From contig VZSR01001477.1 of NCBI GenBank assembly GCA_013398615.1, positions 1,992,929 to 2,056,928 on the forward strand: a stretch of 64,000 nt of DNA. The letters run 5' to 3'. Below are positions 48,199-59,040 of this stretch, in pieces. The notes under the pieces were generated by a model that saw only the letters and a list, made by a program, of their open reading frames with translations, made no database searches and was not told the origin of the DNA. Source of the DNA: Brachypodius melanocephalos (taxonomy: Eukaryota; Chordata; Aves; Passeriformes; Pycnonotidae). Position 1 is the first letter of the stretch. Each line of letters starts with the position of its first letter. Both the position numbers and the translations under genes were made by a program.

Positions 48199-51100
48199 TC
48201 CATAAATTGACCCAGAAAGCCACAGCATCATTCACCACACTTAAGAGTCGACCAGGACAACTTGCAATTTCATGTATGCAAAATATTGTTACAGCACTTG
48301 AGGAGTCAAAACACGTTCTTCAAAATGCAGGCACCACGGATGACCTCCAAGAATAAATTGTGAGGAAAGAACCAAGGCATATTACCAAGTATAACAGGGA
48401 AAGGATGCACTTCTGCACTTATTTTCAAAAAGTTCTCATAGCTTCTTGTGGGAAGCAGCCCAGAAAAGCTGTCAGCATGGAGTAAGTTTTGAGATCTTTA
48501 TCCTGCTTCTCAGAAGAGAGACTTTTCATTGACTGGGGCTTACTGTAATCCTGTGCACATGAGCGAAACATACAAGTACTTTTAGCATTAAAGTCTCCTG
48601 CCATATAGACAAAACAAGGTTCAGTGTTATATTAAATAATCGTGAGGAATGAGGCAGCTTTAAGTGTCCCACTACTTAGTTCATAAAACTTCATAATATT
48701 TTAATTTTTAAGTTGCATGTTTGAAGACAAAAGAATTTGCAATATGCATTTTTAAAAAATTTATTCCGTCTATGGCAAAGCATAGGAACAAGAACTGAAA
48801 TAGCTTTCGTGGGCTTCTTAAATTCTTCTTAGATGGCGAGTGAATATGAGCCTGAAACTAACATTAGCTGGAAAAGTAGTCATTAATAAATGGGCTAGAT
48901 GACCTCAAAAGTGTTCCCTACCAAACATATTACCAAATTTATGCTAAATAGCCAAATAACTGAATAAACATGTGACTTAATGAAGGAATCATGTATGCTT
49001 CACTGAGACCACACTGGTCTGCCAAAGCCATTACAAATTATAATAGGGTGAAACTAACCTGAAATGCCTGTTTGCCACACAAAGTTGGATCTAGTAGTTA
49101 TTGTAGAAGAAAATCATCATGTTATTCCATCTTCCATGTCTTGGTGAGAAGGTGGGAGGTAAGAGAGAGAGGGTGTGTTAGAGCAGTTCTGTCAAAAGAG
49201 TGTGAGTTGGTTGTGCAGCAAATATTCTATTTACATAACTGTTTCCCACGGAGCGACTGCTCAAGTCAGCTCTGTGGCACCTGGAGAACCCATGAAGGCA
49301 AGGTGTAGGTAGTAGTGTGTCAAAACGTGAGTGAAATTAATAAGAACTGCTGCTGCCAAGGTTTTTTGATAAACTGACAAAACATTGCATTTGTTACACC
49401 TAAGGCTGCACGTTTTTTCAGAGAAGTATGCAGCATAACACAGAGAGTAGAATCTGGGCTCAGAATGCAATAATGCTAGAGCTAGGAGTGCACATGATAG
49501 ATGTCACTCCCTGTAGAGACTACATCTGTTCCAGTACAAGAGAGTCCTCTAGGATTGTTCTCTGACACTGAGGTCACCTTGAATACTTTCACCCACACTC
49601 ACACATTTCATAAAAGGTCATGGTCTTGTCCTAGTTCACTATTCATTCATTTGGGAAAGAGTTAACTGGTTGGGGCCAAGTAGATGATAGCTGAACAATT
49701 TTATGTTATGACAGTATTCCATTAAAAATGTCACTCCCATAATGGAAAATGTATGCAGATAATATGTTTCAAATCCACAAATGTTAGGGAAACTCATGCT
49801 AAAGTAAGCTAGCCTCCATACTTTCTGCAGTTACATCTATCCAGAGAAGCACACATTTTCCTGCTGTGAAAATTATTTTTCAGTTATTAACACAGAGCTG
49901 TAAGATCATTTTTTTTCTGAACAGCTGTCCACATCCTATTTGAGGCACTTGAATTGTACTTTTATAGTCAGATACAGCTCTCTCCTCAGGCTGTTCAGCA
50001 CCTGATACTGATGGTTTTGGCCCAAATCCTATCTTGATTGAACAGTCTTATAAGTAAAATTTCCAGATATTTCTTCACATGCTAGGAAGCTCCAATGAAA
50101 CAAAGACAAACCAAAGCTATAGATTATCTTTGCTTTGGAAAAAAATGCAAGAGAAAACACATTTTCCTGGATTCAAGAAGGAAGTGAAGTGTTCCTGTTT
50201 ACTTGTACATTTTCTGATCATACCCATCATCAGTGATATTTGGAGTCAATAGTTTTTTTCCATTAGGTTTGGACAAATGTATTACTATATTTGTTATAAA
50301 GACAAAAAAATTAACCTAAGGTTGGTAGATTGAATTAACAGGTTGCCTGTTTCATCATAAATCTTGCTGTTTATCCATTTAGAATGATTTCACAGCCAAA
50401 AGAGTTTATTCAATTATAAGCAATTTAATTGCATTAGAACCTTTATTTATTTCTATTAATATAAGTCTAAAAGTAACTGTGACTATTTCCATGTTTACTT
50501 CCAGGTCTCATACAGCAGAAGCAGACCTGTGGTATGGCGCAAAGAAAAAAATTATTTCCCTTCTTGTAGCTAAAGTAAATCTACAACTGGAAACCTAATT
50601 CAGAGAATTGGATTTTTTTTAAAAAGTACAAACAGATTTAGGGGTTTTCAAACCCAGGATGGTGTTTCTCTTTCCTTGTTATTATGACATCATAGAGGAC
50701 ACCTGAATCCTCATTTCAATAGGTAGCCCTGCTACATATCCAGACTAAAATGTCAATGTACTTGAAGAATATACTTAATATTATAAAAAAAGAAGACAAA
50801 ATATTATAGAGTATGCTAAAAAAAATAAGTGATTCATTTGCTTTCATGTGAAACAGAAGGAAATAAAAAGAAGAATGATATTTAGGAAATATTATCTGAA
50901 AATACTAATCTTAATTTTATCGATCTTTGTCAATCTCAAAAAGATTTTCTCTGAAAATATACTCCAGTCATAGAAATGTTTCGGATTTCTTGGGTAAGCT
51001 AGAGCTACTCAAAGGAATACTCTTTAGGTCTGGCCTCATATATACTGAGTCTTTAGTAGAACTCAGTTTTCCTCTCCTGATGGATACATAAACCTTTTAC

Positions 51101-54100
51101 CTCATACACAAGTAATTAAGATAATTAATGTCATGTTTATGATCTAATAGATCAGAGGTAATGCAAGAAGACAGTACGAATAATGGAAGAACAAACTAAT
51201 AATCTAATGATGACATTCTTTACCCATATCCCCATGATACTGAACATCTCAAAAGCTGTCTCACTGACAGATTTGCCATGACCTATATTGTCTATTTTGC
51301 CATTCTATTGGAAGCTACATCCTAATGAAAGTAAGTATGGATCCATGTTTGGTTAATCCAGACGGCACAATGGGACAGATTAACAAAACGACTCCAGCTT
51401 TCAGACCATTAATGTCTCATTTTTAACAGCAAATATTTAATCAGAGGAAAATTTATAGACCTGAGTTACCACAGTGCTGTTGTGAGCACAAGACCCTTAT
51501 ATGATCACTAATCACTGTTTCCATTGATTCACTACTGTTAAATACTTGTATCAGTCCATTGCTGTTTCAGCCAAACGAAAACCACTATTGGGCTGAGCAA
51601 AGTTTGATCTGGAGACTCCATTGTAGCATGTGTCAGTAGACTTTTTGTAAATTAATACCTTTAGACAGGAAGACACAAATGTACAGCATACCTAGAGCTG
51701 GAGAAAATACAGCAATTTTGCTAATCAAGGACTTGAGGAAAAAGTTCTGTGTGTAGGACTGCTGAGGTGGAATGTTTGCAATAGTACTTTATATTATTGT
51801 TGCCAGCTGTAAAACATGCAGCCTTTTAGAGACGACCATCATCTCCATTTTACTGTAAGTACAAGGAAAGAAGTGGAAGAGATATAAGAGTGTCACTGAT
51901 TAAATAAATGAGTATTCCCTGAAAGGATCCTTTCTATGATAAATTCACCAGTATGTTCACTGTATGGACCAGCTTATATTATCAAGTCAAAAAAAAAAAA
52001 GACGGTATGAGGAATTCAACTTGTTTTAGTGTGAGAAAGTAGATAACAAGTGTTGTACTTTTCCAGAAAATATTTTTAAAATATTGTCTAGTTTAATGTT
52101 GCTTTTTATTTCTCCTAAGAAATTTTAATATGGGAGAAAATAAAATGGAAAAAGTGTATCTAGTTCTACAGGCCTGCAGTTTCTGCAATTATGAGTAAAA
52201 ATTCCCCATAGTTTTATAAGCATAATTAAAAAAAAAAGAAGTTGTAAGTGGGAAGGTGAAAACTCAGAACTAGAAAGAAAACTATTTAACCTTCATTAGG
52301 AGTTTCAAAAATAAAAGCAGGTTTATTAAAACAATCCTAGTATCTATGAAGTTTCTCAGTTTTTCAGCAACCAAAGCAATTTAATCAATACTACTGAGAA
52401 AAATAAGTGGAGTTTATTCAGTACATGCTGTCCATGTAATTAGAAAAGGTTAATCAATGTTACTACATAGCAAGACACAGAGAACAAGGTATTCACAGGA
52501 AAGCAGGTCTTTAAAACTTCAAAAGGCTGCCTATTGGGGAAATTTACAGATTCTAATTTTATAAAATTAACTTTTTGCTAAAAATACCATCTCACAACTA
52601 CATGCAAAAAGAAAAAGTTTTCCAAACAGTTTTGCATGGGGTATGCATACTGTTTTGTTATCATTTTTGTTTTTTAATGAGTTGTATTTATTGTCTCGTG
52701 AAAAGTTTTTCTAACATTTTTTGTTTTCATTGACTACTCAATTTTAGTAAATGACACTTCAAATAATGAAATAGATAATTTATTTTACACCATGCATGAT
52801 TGAAAAAATAGCAACAGCTCTAGCAATGAGGACCTTGTGTGAGTTCATTATACCTACTTGAAAAATTGCATAGAAAGAAAATTATGAAATAATTGAGTTC
52901 TATTATAATAAAGTAGGAAAATATTAGCATTGTTCTGCAAGTTTATAAACAAAATATACATATTGTAAAACTTGAAATGCTTCCTAAATGTATTTCTCTA
53001 AATCACAAAGCCAAGTCTGGAGCATAGAAAGCATATGAAGCATATTATTCTCCACTTGGACATATTAAAAATATTCCTAATTATCTTGGTTTAAAAAAAA
53101 GAAATTTAAAAAAAATAAAATATCAAAAGAAAGTGAGACAATAAAAATGTTTTTATTGGTAAAATTCTCTTGGTGTGTTATGTGCAATAATTGCTTCTGG
53201 TAAGATTGGACAAATTGTAATTCCACTGCAATAAATTCAATGCAAAATAATATGATTTTTTTTTTCCATGAGAAGGGCAATGCCTATATTTTAGCATCAA
53301 AGTATTTAGGCATTAATTAAATAATTTGCCACCTGAGTTATAGAACTTCATCCTAAGCAGAAATTGGTACACTGTTCTGAGAAATATCAAACAAAAGCTG
53401 TAGACAACTGAGGTACGTCTTAGGCAAAGATAAAGTGTTTAAGCTTTTTCTGTCTTTACTTAATTTTAGATGAACACAAATGTGCAGCACATTTTTTTTA
53501 AAGGTGAAACCAGTCTCCTACAGCAGGTTAATCGATTTTGCCTTAAGGAAAGAAATAAAGATTCAATGAGAATTCAAAACTTTGGTATTTTGACTCATGC
53601 CTATCTTTTGGTTAAAACTCCTTCCACATGGATTTTCTTTTGATTGTCTGGTTTTGAGATTCATAATGGCTTAGATCACTTGTAAATTGATGTTGAAGAA
53701 AACCAAGGCTATGAAAGGAAATCTTTCCTTACAAGAATTTTAATTTAAAAAATACATACTAAAGAAAATATAAAAAATACACACCAAATAAGTAGGAGTA
53801 GGAAATGGTTAATTAAAAGTAATACTCCTTTACTTATTTTTTAAATGGACAAAGTAACAGCTGGCTACAACAGCTGCCAGTGTGCTGATTTTTGGACAGA
53901 TGTGTTTTCCATGCAATTTTAAGTTCACAAAGACCAGATGCTTCCCATGGCTGCTTGAAACATTTTCTCTGTGTTCACTATTCTGTGATTCACTTTGAGC
54001 TAAGACTTTAGTTCTGATTTTTTCATTGTTTATAAAGTTGTCAGGCAAGACAAGAGACATTAGGTTCAAAATGGGATTCACTTTGACATCGCACTGCTAC

Positions 54101-55804
54101 TTTTGATGTATTTTCACTTAGACTCAAAGGTAAAATTATCACACATGGCACTGTACTTGCATGTATACAATATGTACATAATAGATAAAAGTATAAAAAT
54201 CAATGTTTCATGTAAACACTTATTAAAACTTAGAAATTAATTTGCTTTAGAAAGGTCCATGTTCTTGGTTTCAGTCATGTTGAGGAAAATTTGAGCGTAT
54301 CTATTTGCTCACACGAAGGTTGGACTATTTCCTAGAATTGTACTGGAAAACTGGAAACGAAAACAAACTACAGGATTGAGTTCTACAATTTTCTGGACCT
54401 AATCTTGATCTTACGAAACGCTGAGCATGCTGTCACTGATCCAAGAAAATAATTAGGCCCAGCAATTACAACAATTGTTTAGCCTCAAGGATGAAGGAGA
54501 TGTCTCCTTGGATTCAGCTGGACAGTTCCAGTGTTTTGCTCTGAGTCCAAAAGTGGTTGCTCTGCTGGAAAGAGTTCAGAGCACTTAGCATATTGTTAGA
54601 TAGACACTTAAATGCACCACAGATTGATCTTGTCCTCATGTTTAGGGCTTTGCAACTCGTTATTTTTCAGCACAGGCTGAAGTGATGACAGACAATTAAA
54701 GAGAGGTAATTGCAATGAACTCTGTACAATTCATATGTGATGGGACATAAGGAGAAGCTGCGTTCCCAAAGTTTGTTGCCAGAGCCCTGGTATAGAGGTA
54801 GTTAAGACAAAAAATGCCAGACCACACCCTTCTCAGTGAGAACAGCACATCCATATAAAATTATTTTGGCTGTGCTGAAAGAAGAATTAAGCGCAGTCTT
54901 TTGCCTACATAGCAAAGGAAATAAAGATTAAACAATTTCATCTTTATGATTTATTGAATATGTTTTATTCAATTACTCATTCTGTTCAAGAAATTTACAG
55001 CATGTATGTCCTCAACTATTAATAATGTCTTATCTCTCTGGTCAAGGAATAGAATAAGAATGATAGAGAACAATTATAATACCTAAGATTTAAAATATTT
55101 AATGGTAATACCCGATGAAGAATACCTGATTCACACTGTTTTCAAAGAAAGGCGTTTGCACTACTAAAGTAATGGAGGTAATTATTCCTTGTATGGAAAA
55201 AATATATAAGCTTCTAAGCTTGCCCTCAAGCTATTTTTATTTCTACTACTTTCATGTACTTTGACAATTATTAAATATATTGTAGTATATATGCCTGAAT
55301 TGTATCTCTGTGACTGATGTACTGCATACTAAATTTTTAATTTTCTGTTATCTCCTAGAGGCAACTGTTTATGGGTTTTGTGCCTTGTACTGTCTTCATA
55401 GCTTTGGGAAATAGTGTTTCTTATATTTTTAGTCAAATTTTTGTGTTTCTTGGGGTCTGAGGAATGATATTGTTAAAGTATATTCAGTGTCTATTTAGTC
55501 ACGTCTGCTAATGCTGACTGGGGACAGTATCAGACAGAATGCAAAAAGCAAATTCTTAGCAGTAGCCATGAAAATAATTCTGGCTTCCCCCATGGCCGCT
55601 TAATGCTGGCCTTAAAAAAATGGCAAATTAATTAAAATTCTGAAAGTCTATAATTTAAAGCTCACTAAAAATTATATTCAGCTTCCAATTCTCTTGCTGC
55701 TTTGCATTGCCCTAACTCAGAGCCTTTGGATATATAAAATATATATATTCCTTTTTTATAGAAAAGATATTCCTTTTTTAAAAACTTTTGATCTCAAAGC
55801 ATAT
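48199..55804. other. Long unique AT-rich stretch, no recognised gene
   Basis: About 7.6 kb without a recognisable gene, RNA gene or transposon. The first 300 bases after the LTR have slightly raised GC. A small AT palindrome lies near 52068-52086. Frames up to 83 codons show no domain pattern. Confidence 0.5.
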
Positions 55805-56089
55805 CTATGTGTTAGGTATGTACTGATGAACAAAGGTTTTTATGATCTTTGGTTTTGCCCCGGTGACCTTCGTTGTGCATAATAAGGTCTCCTGGTAAAC
55901 CTTCTTTATCATTATATCCAATACTTCTTGTGACACCTCACATCTGTCTTCATTGAGACCTGCTCTTCTTTCAAAATTAGTCTCAGGATCATTCCTTGAG
56001 CTTCTTTTAGAAGTCTTGAGAGGGATTGAGCGTTTTTCCACATGGTCCTCCAGACGATGTTGTATGATAGCTTCATACATCGTTAAGAA
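55805..56089 (-). CDS. Candidate terminal coding exon, unknown protein
   Basis: Right after a pyrimidine-containing acceptor (GTTCTATTTAG) the minus strand is open from 56089 to a TAG at 55805-55807, 94 codons. An internal ATG at 56080 gives 91 residues. The product is rich in charged residues (EAIIQHRLEDHVEKR near its start, VSQEVLDIMIKKVYQE near its middle). It is purine-biased at first codon positions, unlike the Phe/Leu/Ser frames elsewhere in the window. It has no signal peptide, no membrane segment and no motif I recognise. The exon begins in phase 0, matching the exon-like segment at 56854-56931. It could still be a chance frame, since frames this long are expected a few times in 64 kb. 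Confidence 0.3.
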   Translation of the reverse strand, partial: FLTMYEAIIQHRLEDHVEKRSIPLKTSKRSSRNDPETNFERRAGLNEDRCEVSQEVLDIMIKKVYQETLLCTTKVTGAKPKIIKTFVHQYIPNT

Positions 56090-56400
56090 CTAAATAGAAC
56101 ATACTTTAGTTACTTTTGCAGAAAGTGCCATTTTTCATAAAAATTCACAAGATCAAATTGGAAAATAAATAAAAGAAGAGGAAATACTCCTTCTTACATA
56201 AGTAGTATAAGAGAAATATTTTAAAGACAACCTTTAAAATATGTGTCAGGAACACAGTGTTTCAAAATCACAATTCTTTCCTCCCAGTTCCTCTTCTGGT
56301 TAGACTGTACTGAATAATGAGACAGATTTAAACTCTCTGGAAACACTAGTTCATATAAAAGCCATGTTATGTGAAGCAGCACATCAATAACAAATTTTAA

Positions 56401-56520
56401 CATATGTTGTAGTGGTTTTTTGTTTTGTTTATGGTGTTTTCTTTGATTTGGTTTGGGTTTTTTTGTGGTTTATTTGGTTTTTCTTTTTGTTTTTTGGGTT
56501 TTTTTAAGGTAACCTTTTAA
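56401..56520 (+). repeat. GTTT-rich low-complexity tract
   Basis: About 115 bases made almost wholly of G and T, with irregular GTTTT/GGTTT units. The minus strand reads CAAAA-rich. It may be a decayed simple repeat or an old poly(A)-type tail. Confidence 0.7.
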
Positions 56521-56748
56521 TTTGTTTCTATTTATGCATTTTTATATTGCACATATTTATCCTGGATTCATGTATCTAAGAATGCAAGTATAGTGAAAAC
56601 ATTAGTCAATCATAATAGTATTTTGATAGAATTGCAGAACTAAAAAGTCTTTCAGGGGTTCATTTAAATTTAAGAAAGTGGAATTTAATTCTCAAATCAG
56701 TTAACTAAGACAATCTAATTACTTTTTATATCTGACTAAGGACAGCAA

Positions 56749-56820
56749 TAAATAATGGAGGACTGGCAATCCGAGGAACCACAAGCATTGGCCAGATACT
56801 GGTATCTAAATAATGGAGGA
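56749..56820 (+). repeat. 14-base direct repeats flanking a 44-base segment
   Basis: TAAATAATGGAGGA occurs at 56749-56762 and 56807-56820, 58 bases apart. The 44-base segment between them is of normal complexity. The arrangement resembles a target-site duplication around a very small insertion, or a local duplication. Confidence 0.7.
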
Positions 56821-56853
56821 AAGGTAAATCCACAATTTTTTATTAGAAATTAC

Positions 56854-56931
56854 TGCAGTTTTAACATGATTTTCCAAAATAAAAAGTAGTTTTATTATGT
56901 AAATTTCCTGTTCTTGTATGCTTTGTTCTTT
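56854..56931 (-). CDS. Candidate internal coding exon, unknown protein
   Basis: On the minus strand a strong splice acceptor (TGGTGCTGGTTCTGTTTACAG) ends at 56932. The next 78 bases are open for 26 codons (start KEQSIQEQEIYIIKLL), up to a weak donor GCA|GTAATT at 56853. The segment is phase 0 at both ends and so would join in frame to the exon-like segment at 56089-55805. The peptide looks like an amphipathic helix. No family is recognised and the donor is poor, so the call is tentative. Confidence 0.2.
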
Positions 56932-57648
56932 CTGTAAACAGAACCAGCACCAGGAAATGCAGAAATTTGTGTGCATTTAGAGGAATGAAGGAGTTACAAA
57001 TCGTATCACTAGTGCTTTTATTGTAGGTGGGGTCTGTGGTAATTTAAGAATTGCTAAAGGGGTTATAGATATTTCATTAAGTTCAGTAAGCACCATTTCC
57101 ATGGTACAAACCAGGTGATTCTGTAGTTATCTCAGTCCTTCCACCATTCAAGTCTTCATTTTCACTTTCCATAGAATAGCTGAAAAATGTTCTTCCTTGA
57201 TTTCTTTTTTCTTTTCTTGCTTTTTTTCTTATTTCTCAGTATATTAACTGAGAAGAGCTCATTAGACAAGAGTAGTTAAACATATTTTGTCTTAAGATGT
57301 CCGACTGTACTTTGTGTTTGAATTGCAACATAAAACTCTATGTCCTTACAGCACACATTGATGGATTTTACAAGCACTAAAGAGCATTGAACCACCAGGT
57401 TAATGTTCCCACAGACACAGAACATTAGATTACTATTTCAAAAAGCATTACCTACCATTTGGTATGCTCAGACAGCCATGTGCACATAAATTAGCAACTA
57501 GTGTTTGACTCAATATACGCAAAGTAATCAAAACTTGCTCGTTCAATCCATTTCCTGGCAACTACAATGACTCATTAGTAAATTGTCTGCCTATAAGCAC
57601 GCCAAAAACATGGCTTCTTCCCAAAATTGTTTGCATTACCTGGATTAC

Positions 57649-57832
57649 CTTTTAGCTTAAATAGGTATTTCACAAAATACCAAGAAATGGAGTCAGGTTT
57701 ATTAAGATAATCAATCATATGATAGCACCTTTTATGGATGTATAGTTTGTTCAGGGGAACAAATGGATGACTCGATTTATGCAATTTCAGGGAGAAAGGG
57801 GGTTGATACAATGTTCTTCCATAAATCTTTCT
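57649..57832 (-). CDS. Candidate internal coding exon, unknown protein
   Basis: On the minus strand an acceptor (ATGTTTTCTACCCAG) precedes 184 bases open in one frame for 61 codons. A good donor AAAG|GTAATC follows at 57648. The peptide starts RKIYGRTLYQPPFSLKLHKS and ends SWYFVKYLFKLK, rich in aromatic and basic residues with no low complexity. It starts in phase 0 and ends in phase 1. It therefore does not splice directly in frame to either downstream candidate, which both start in phase 0. No family is recognised. Confidence 0.25.
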
Positions 57833-58363
57833 CTGGGTAGAAAACATGTAATAAAATGGTCCTTTTCTACACTTCCAGCTGAAGAGGGCTGACAGACATT
57901 GATCAGGACACGGATACCGAACAGGTTAAAAACTCTGATATTCATGGTCTTAGGAAACATTGTTCCTAACTACTGTGCTAGAAAGTATTTCAGAGAATTT
58001 CATTCTCTGACTCCTCATCCTTCACCACAAACGAGCTTATACACTGAAAGCAGAATTTATTTGCTCTGTATATTGTATCTAGTTTAAATTAAAACAATGA
58101 TCAATACATATTGCTGTGGTATGCAGTTACCTTGGATAATTGGAAGGATTGCAAAGAATTTAAAGGAAGAAGAAGCCATCAATTACATAAGGTATTTGTG
58201 TAAGACGGCCCATTCATACACTCTGAAATTACTGAGACTTTCCAAATTCATATCACAATAACACATAAAATCTAGATATTCCTGCCTATTTACACCTATA
58301 ACCTGTCTATGATACAGTACATAAAATTTACTGTACTATCCAAAGCTTCTTATTTCCGTGGGG

Positions 58364-58404
58364 TTTTTTTTTTTTTTTCTTTTTTTTTTTTTTTCTTTTC
58401 CCCC
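58364..58404 (+). repeat. Long pyrimidine tract
   Basis: Two runs of 15 T separated by a C continue into CTTTTCCCCCAG. On the minus strand it reads as an A-rich tail. It borders a GC-raised island to its right, so it may be the poly(A) tail of a minus-strand retroposed sequence. It could equally be a simple T repeat or, on the plus strand, a splice-acceptor-like tract. Confidence 0.75.
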
Positions 58405-59040
58405 AGGGTAAGAAAGAGTGCAAAAGTGCTCTTCTGCTCTAGGTTCTAGTAAGAACCTTGTGTTGCCTTCTGGGAGAGAGTGTCTTTGCTGCTCCTTGAT
58501 GGGCTTGGAATCATGCTCTGGCATTGACTGGGAGGGTATTTGTGGCCCTGGGCCAAACCTTGGCAGGAGTTGTGTAGTCAAACAGCAGTGGCTCATTTGC
58601 ACTATGCCAACAGTTTGGTGTCAGTCAGTGCCATTAAGGCATACAGCTACTTCTGTGCAAATGTTCAAGCCTCTTTCCTGGCCCTGATTCTCTTACTAGG
58701 GCACCAATAATCAACACAGTCAGATTATGATGTCTGTTTAATTGCTTGGTTTTTTGTGGGTTTTGCATTTAGGTACCAGCAGAGCAACAAGTTCTAGGAC
58801 ATTTCAACCTGGCCTTGAACAGAAAATGATGTACTTACACACACAAAGATTAAATGAGAGAAAGGATAATTCATTACATTGGATGCTTATGTTTGGGCTT
58901 AGAAGGTTTTCAGTAATTCCCCAGTCCATCAGACCTTCTGTGAGACTACCAAACCACTTGGCTTCTCTGTGTTTCTCTTCCACACCTGCAAAGCTGTACT
59001 TTCCATTCCTCCCAGGAGTCCTGTTAAAATTATAAGGCTG
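58405..59040. other. GC-raised island with overlapping frames, unidentified
   Basis: Near 50% GC at 58405-58700, well above its surroundings. Plus-strand ATG frames lie at 58418-58687 (89 residues, Cys-rich middle with CLCCSLMGLESCSGIDW) and 58742-59035 (97 residues). A minus-strand frame 58602-58336 ends in the Lys-rich translation of the A-rich tract. No family is recognised. With the adjacent A-rich (minus) tract, a retrocopy or an unfamiliar transposon is possible. Confidence 0.25.

Noticed and set aside
47886..48210. Overlapping open frames of 87-95 residues
   Set aside because: They lie in the solo LTR; three frames on two strands are open together, as expected for GC-richer non-coding LTR sequence.
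56221..56403. Minus-strand exon-like segment with acceptor TCTCATTATTCAG and open frame to a GTTGTC donor
   Set aside because: The donor is poor. It would enter and leave in phase 1, and joining it to 56089 gives a stop after five codons, so it does not support the neighbouring candidate exons.
57448..57500. Short minus-strand open stretch ending in a strong donor GTAG|GTAATG
   Set aside because: There is no pyrimidine tract before the only usable acceptor, and the stretch is too short to judge.
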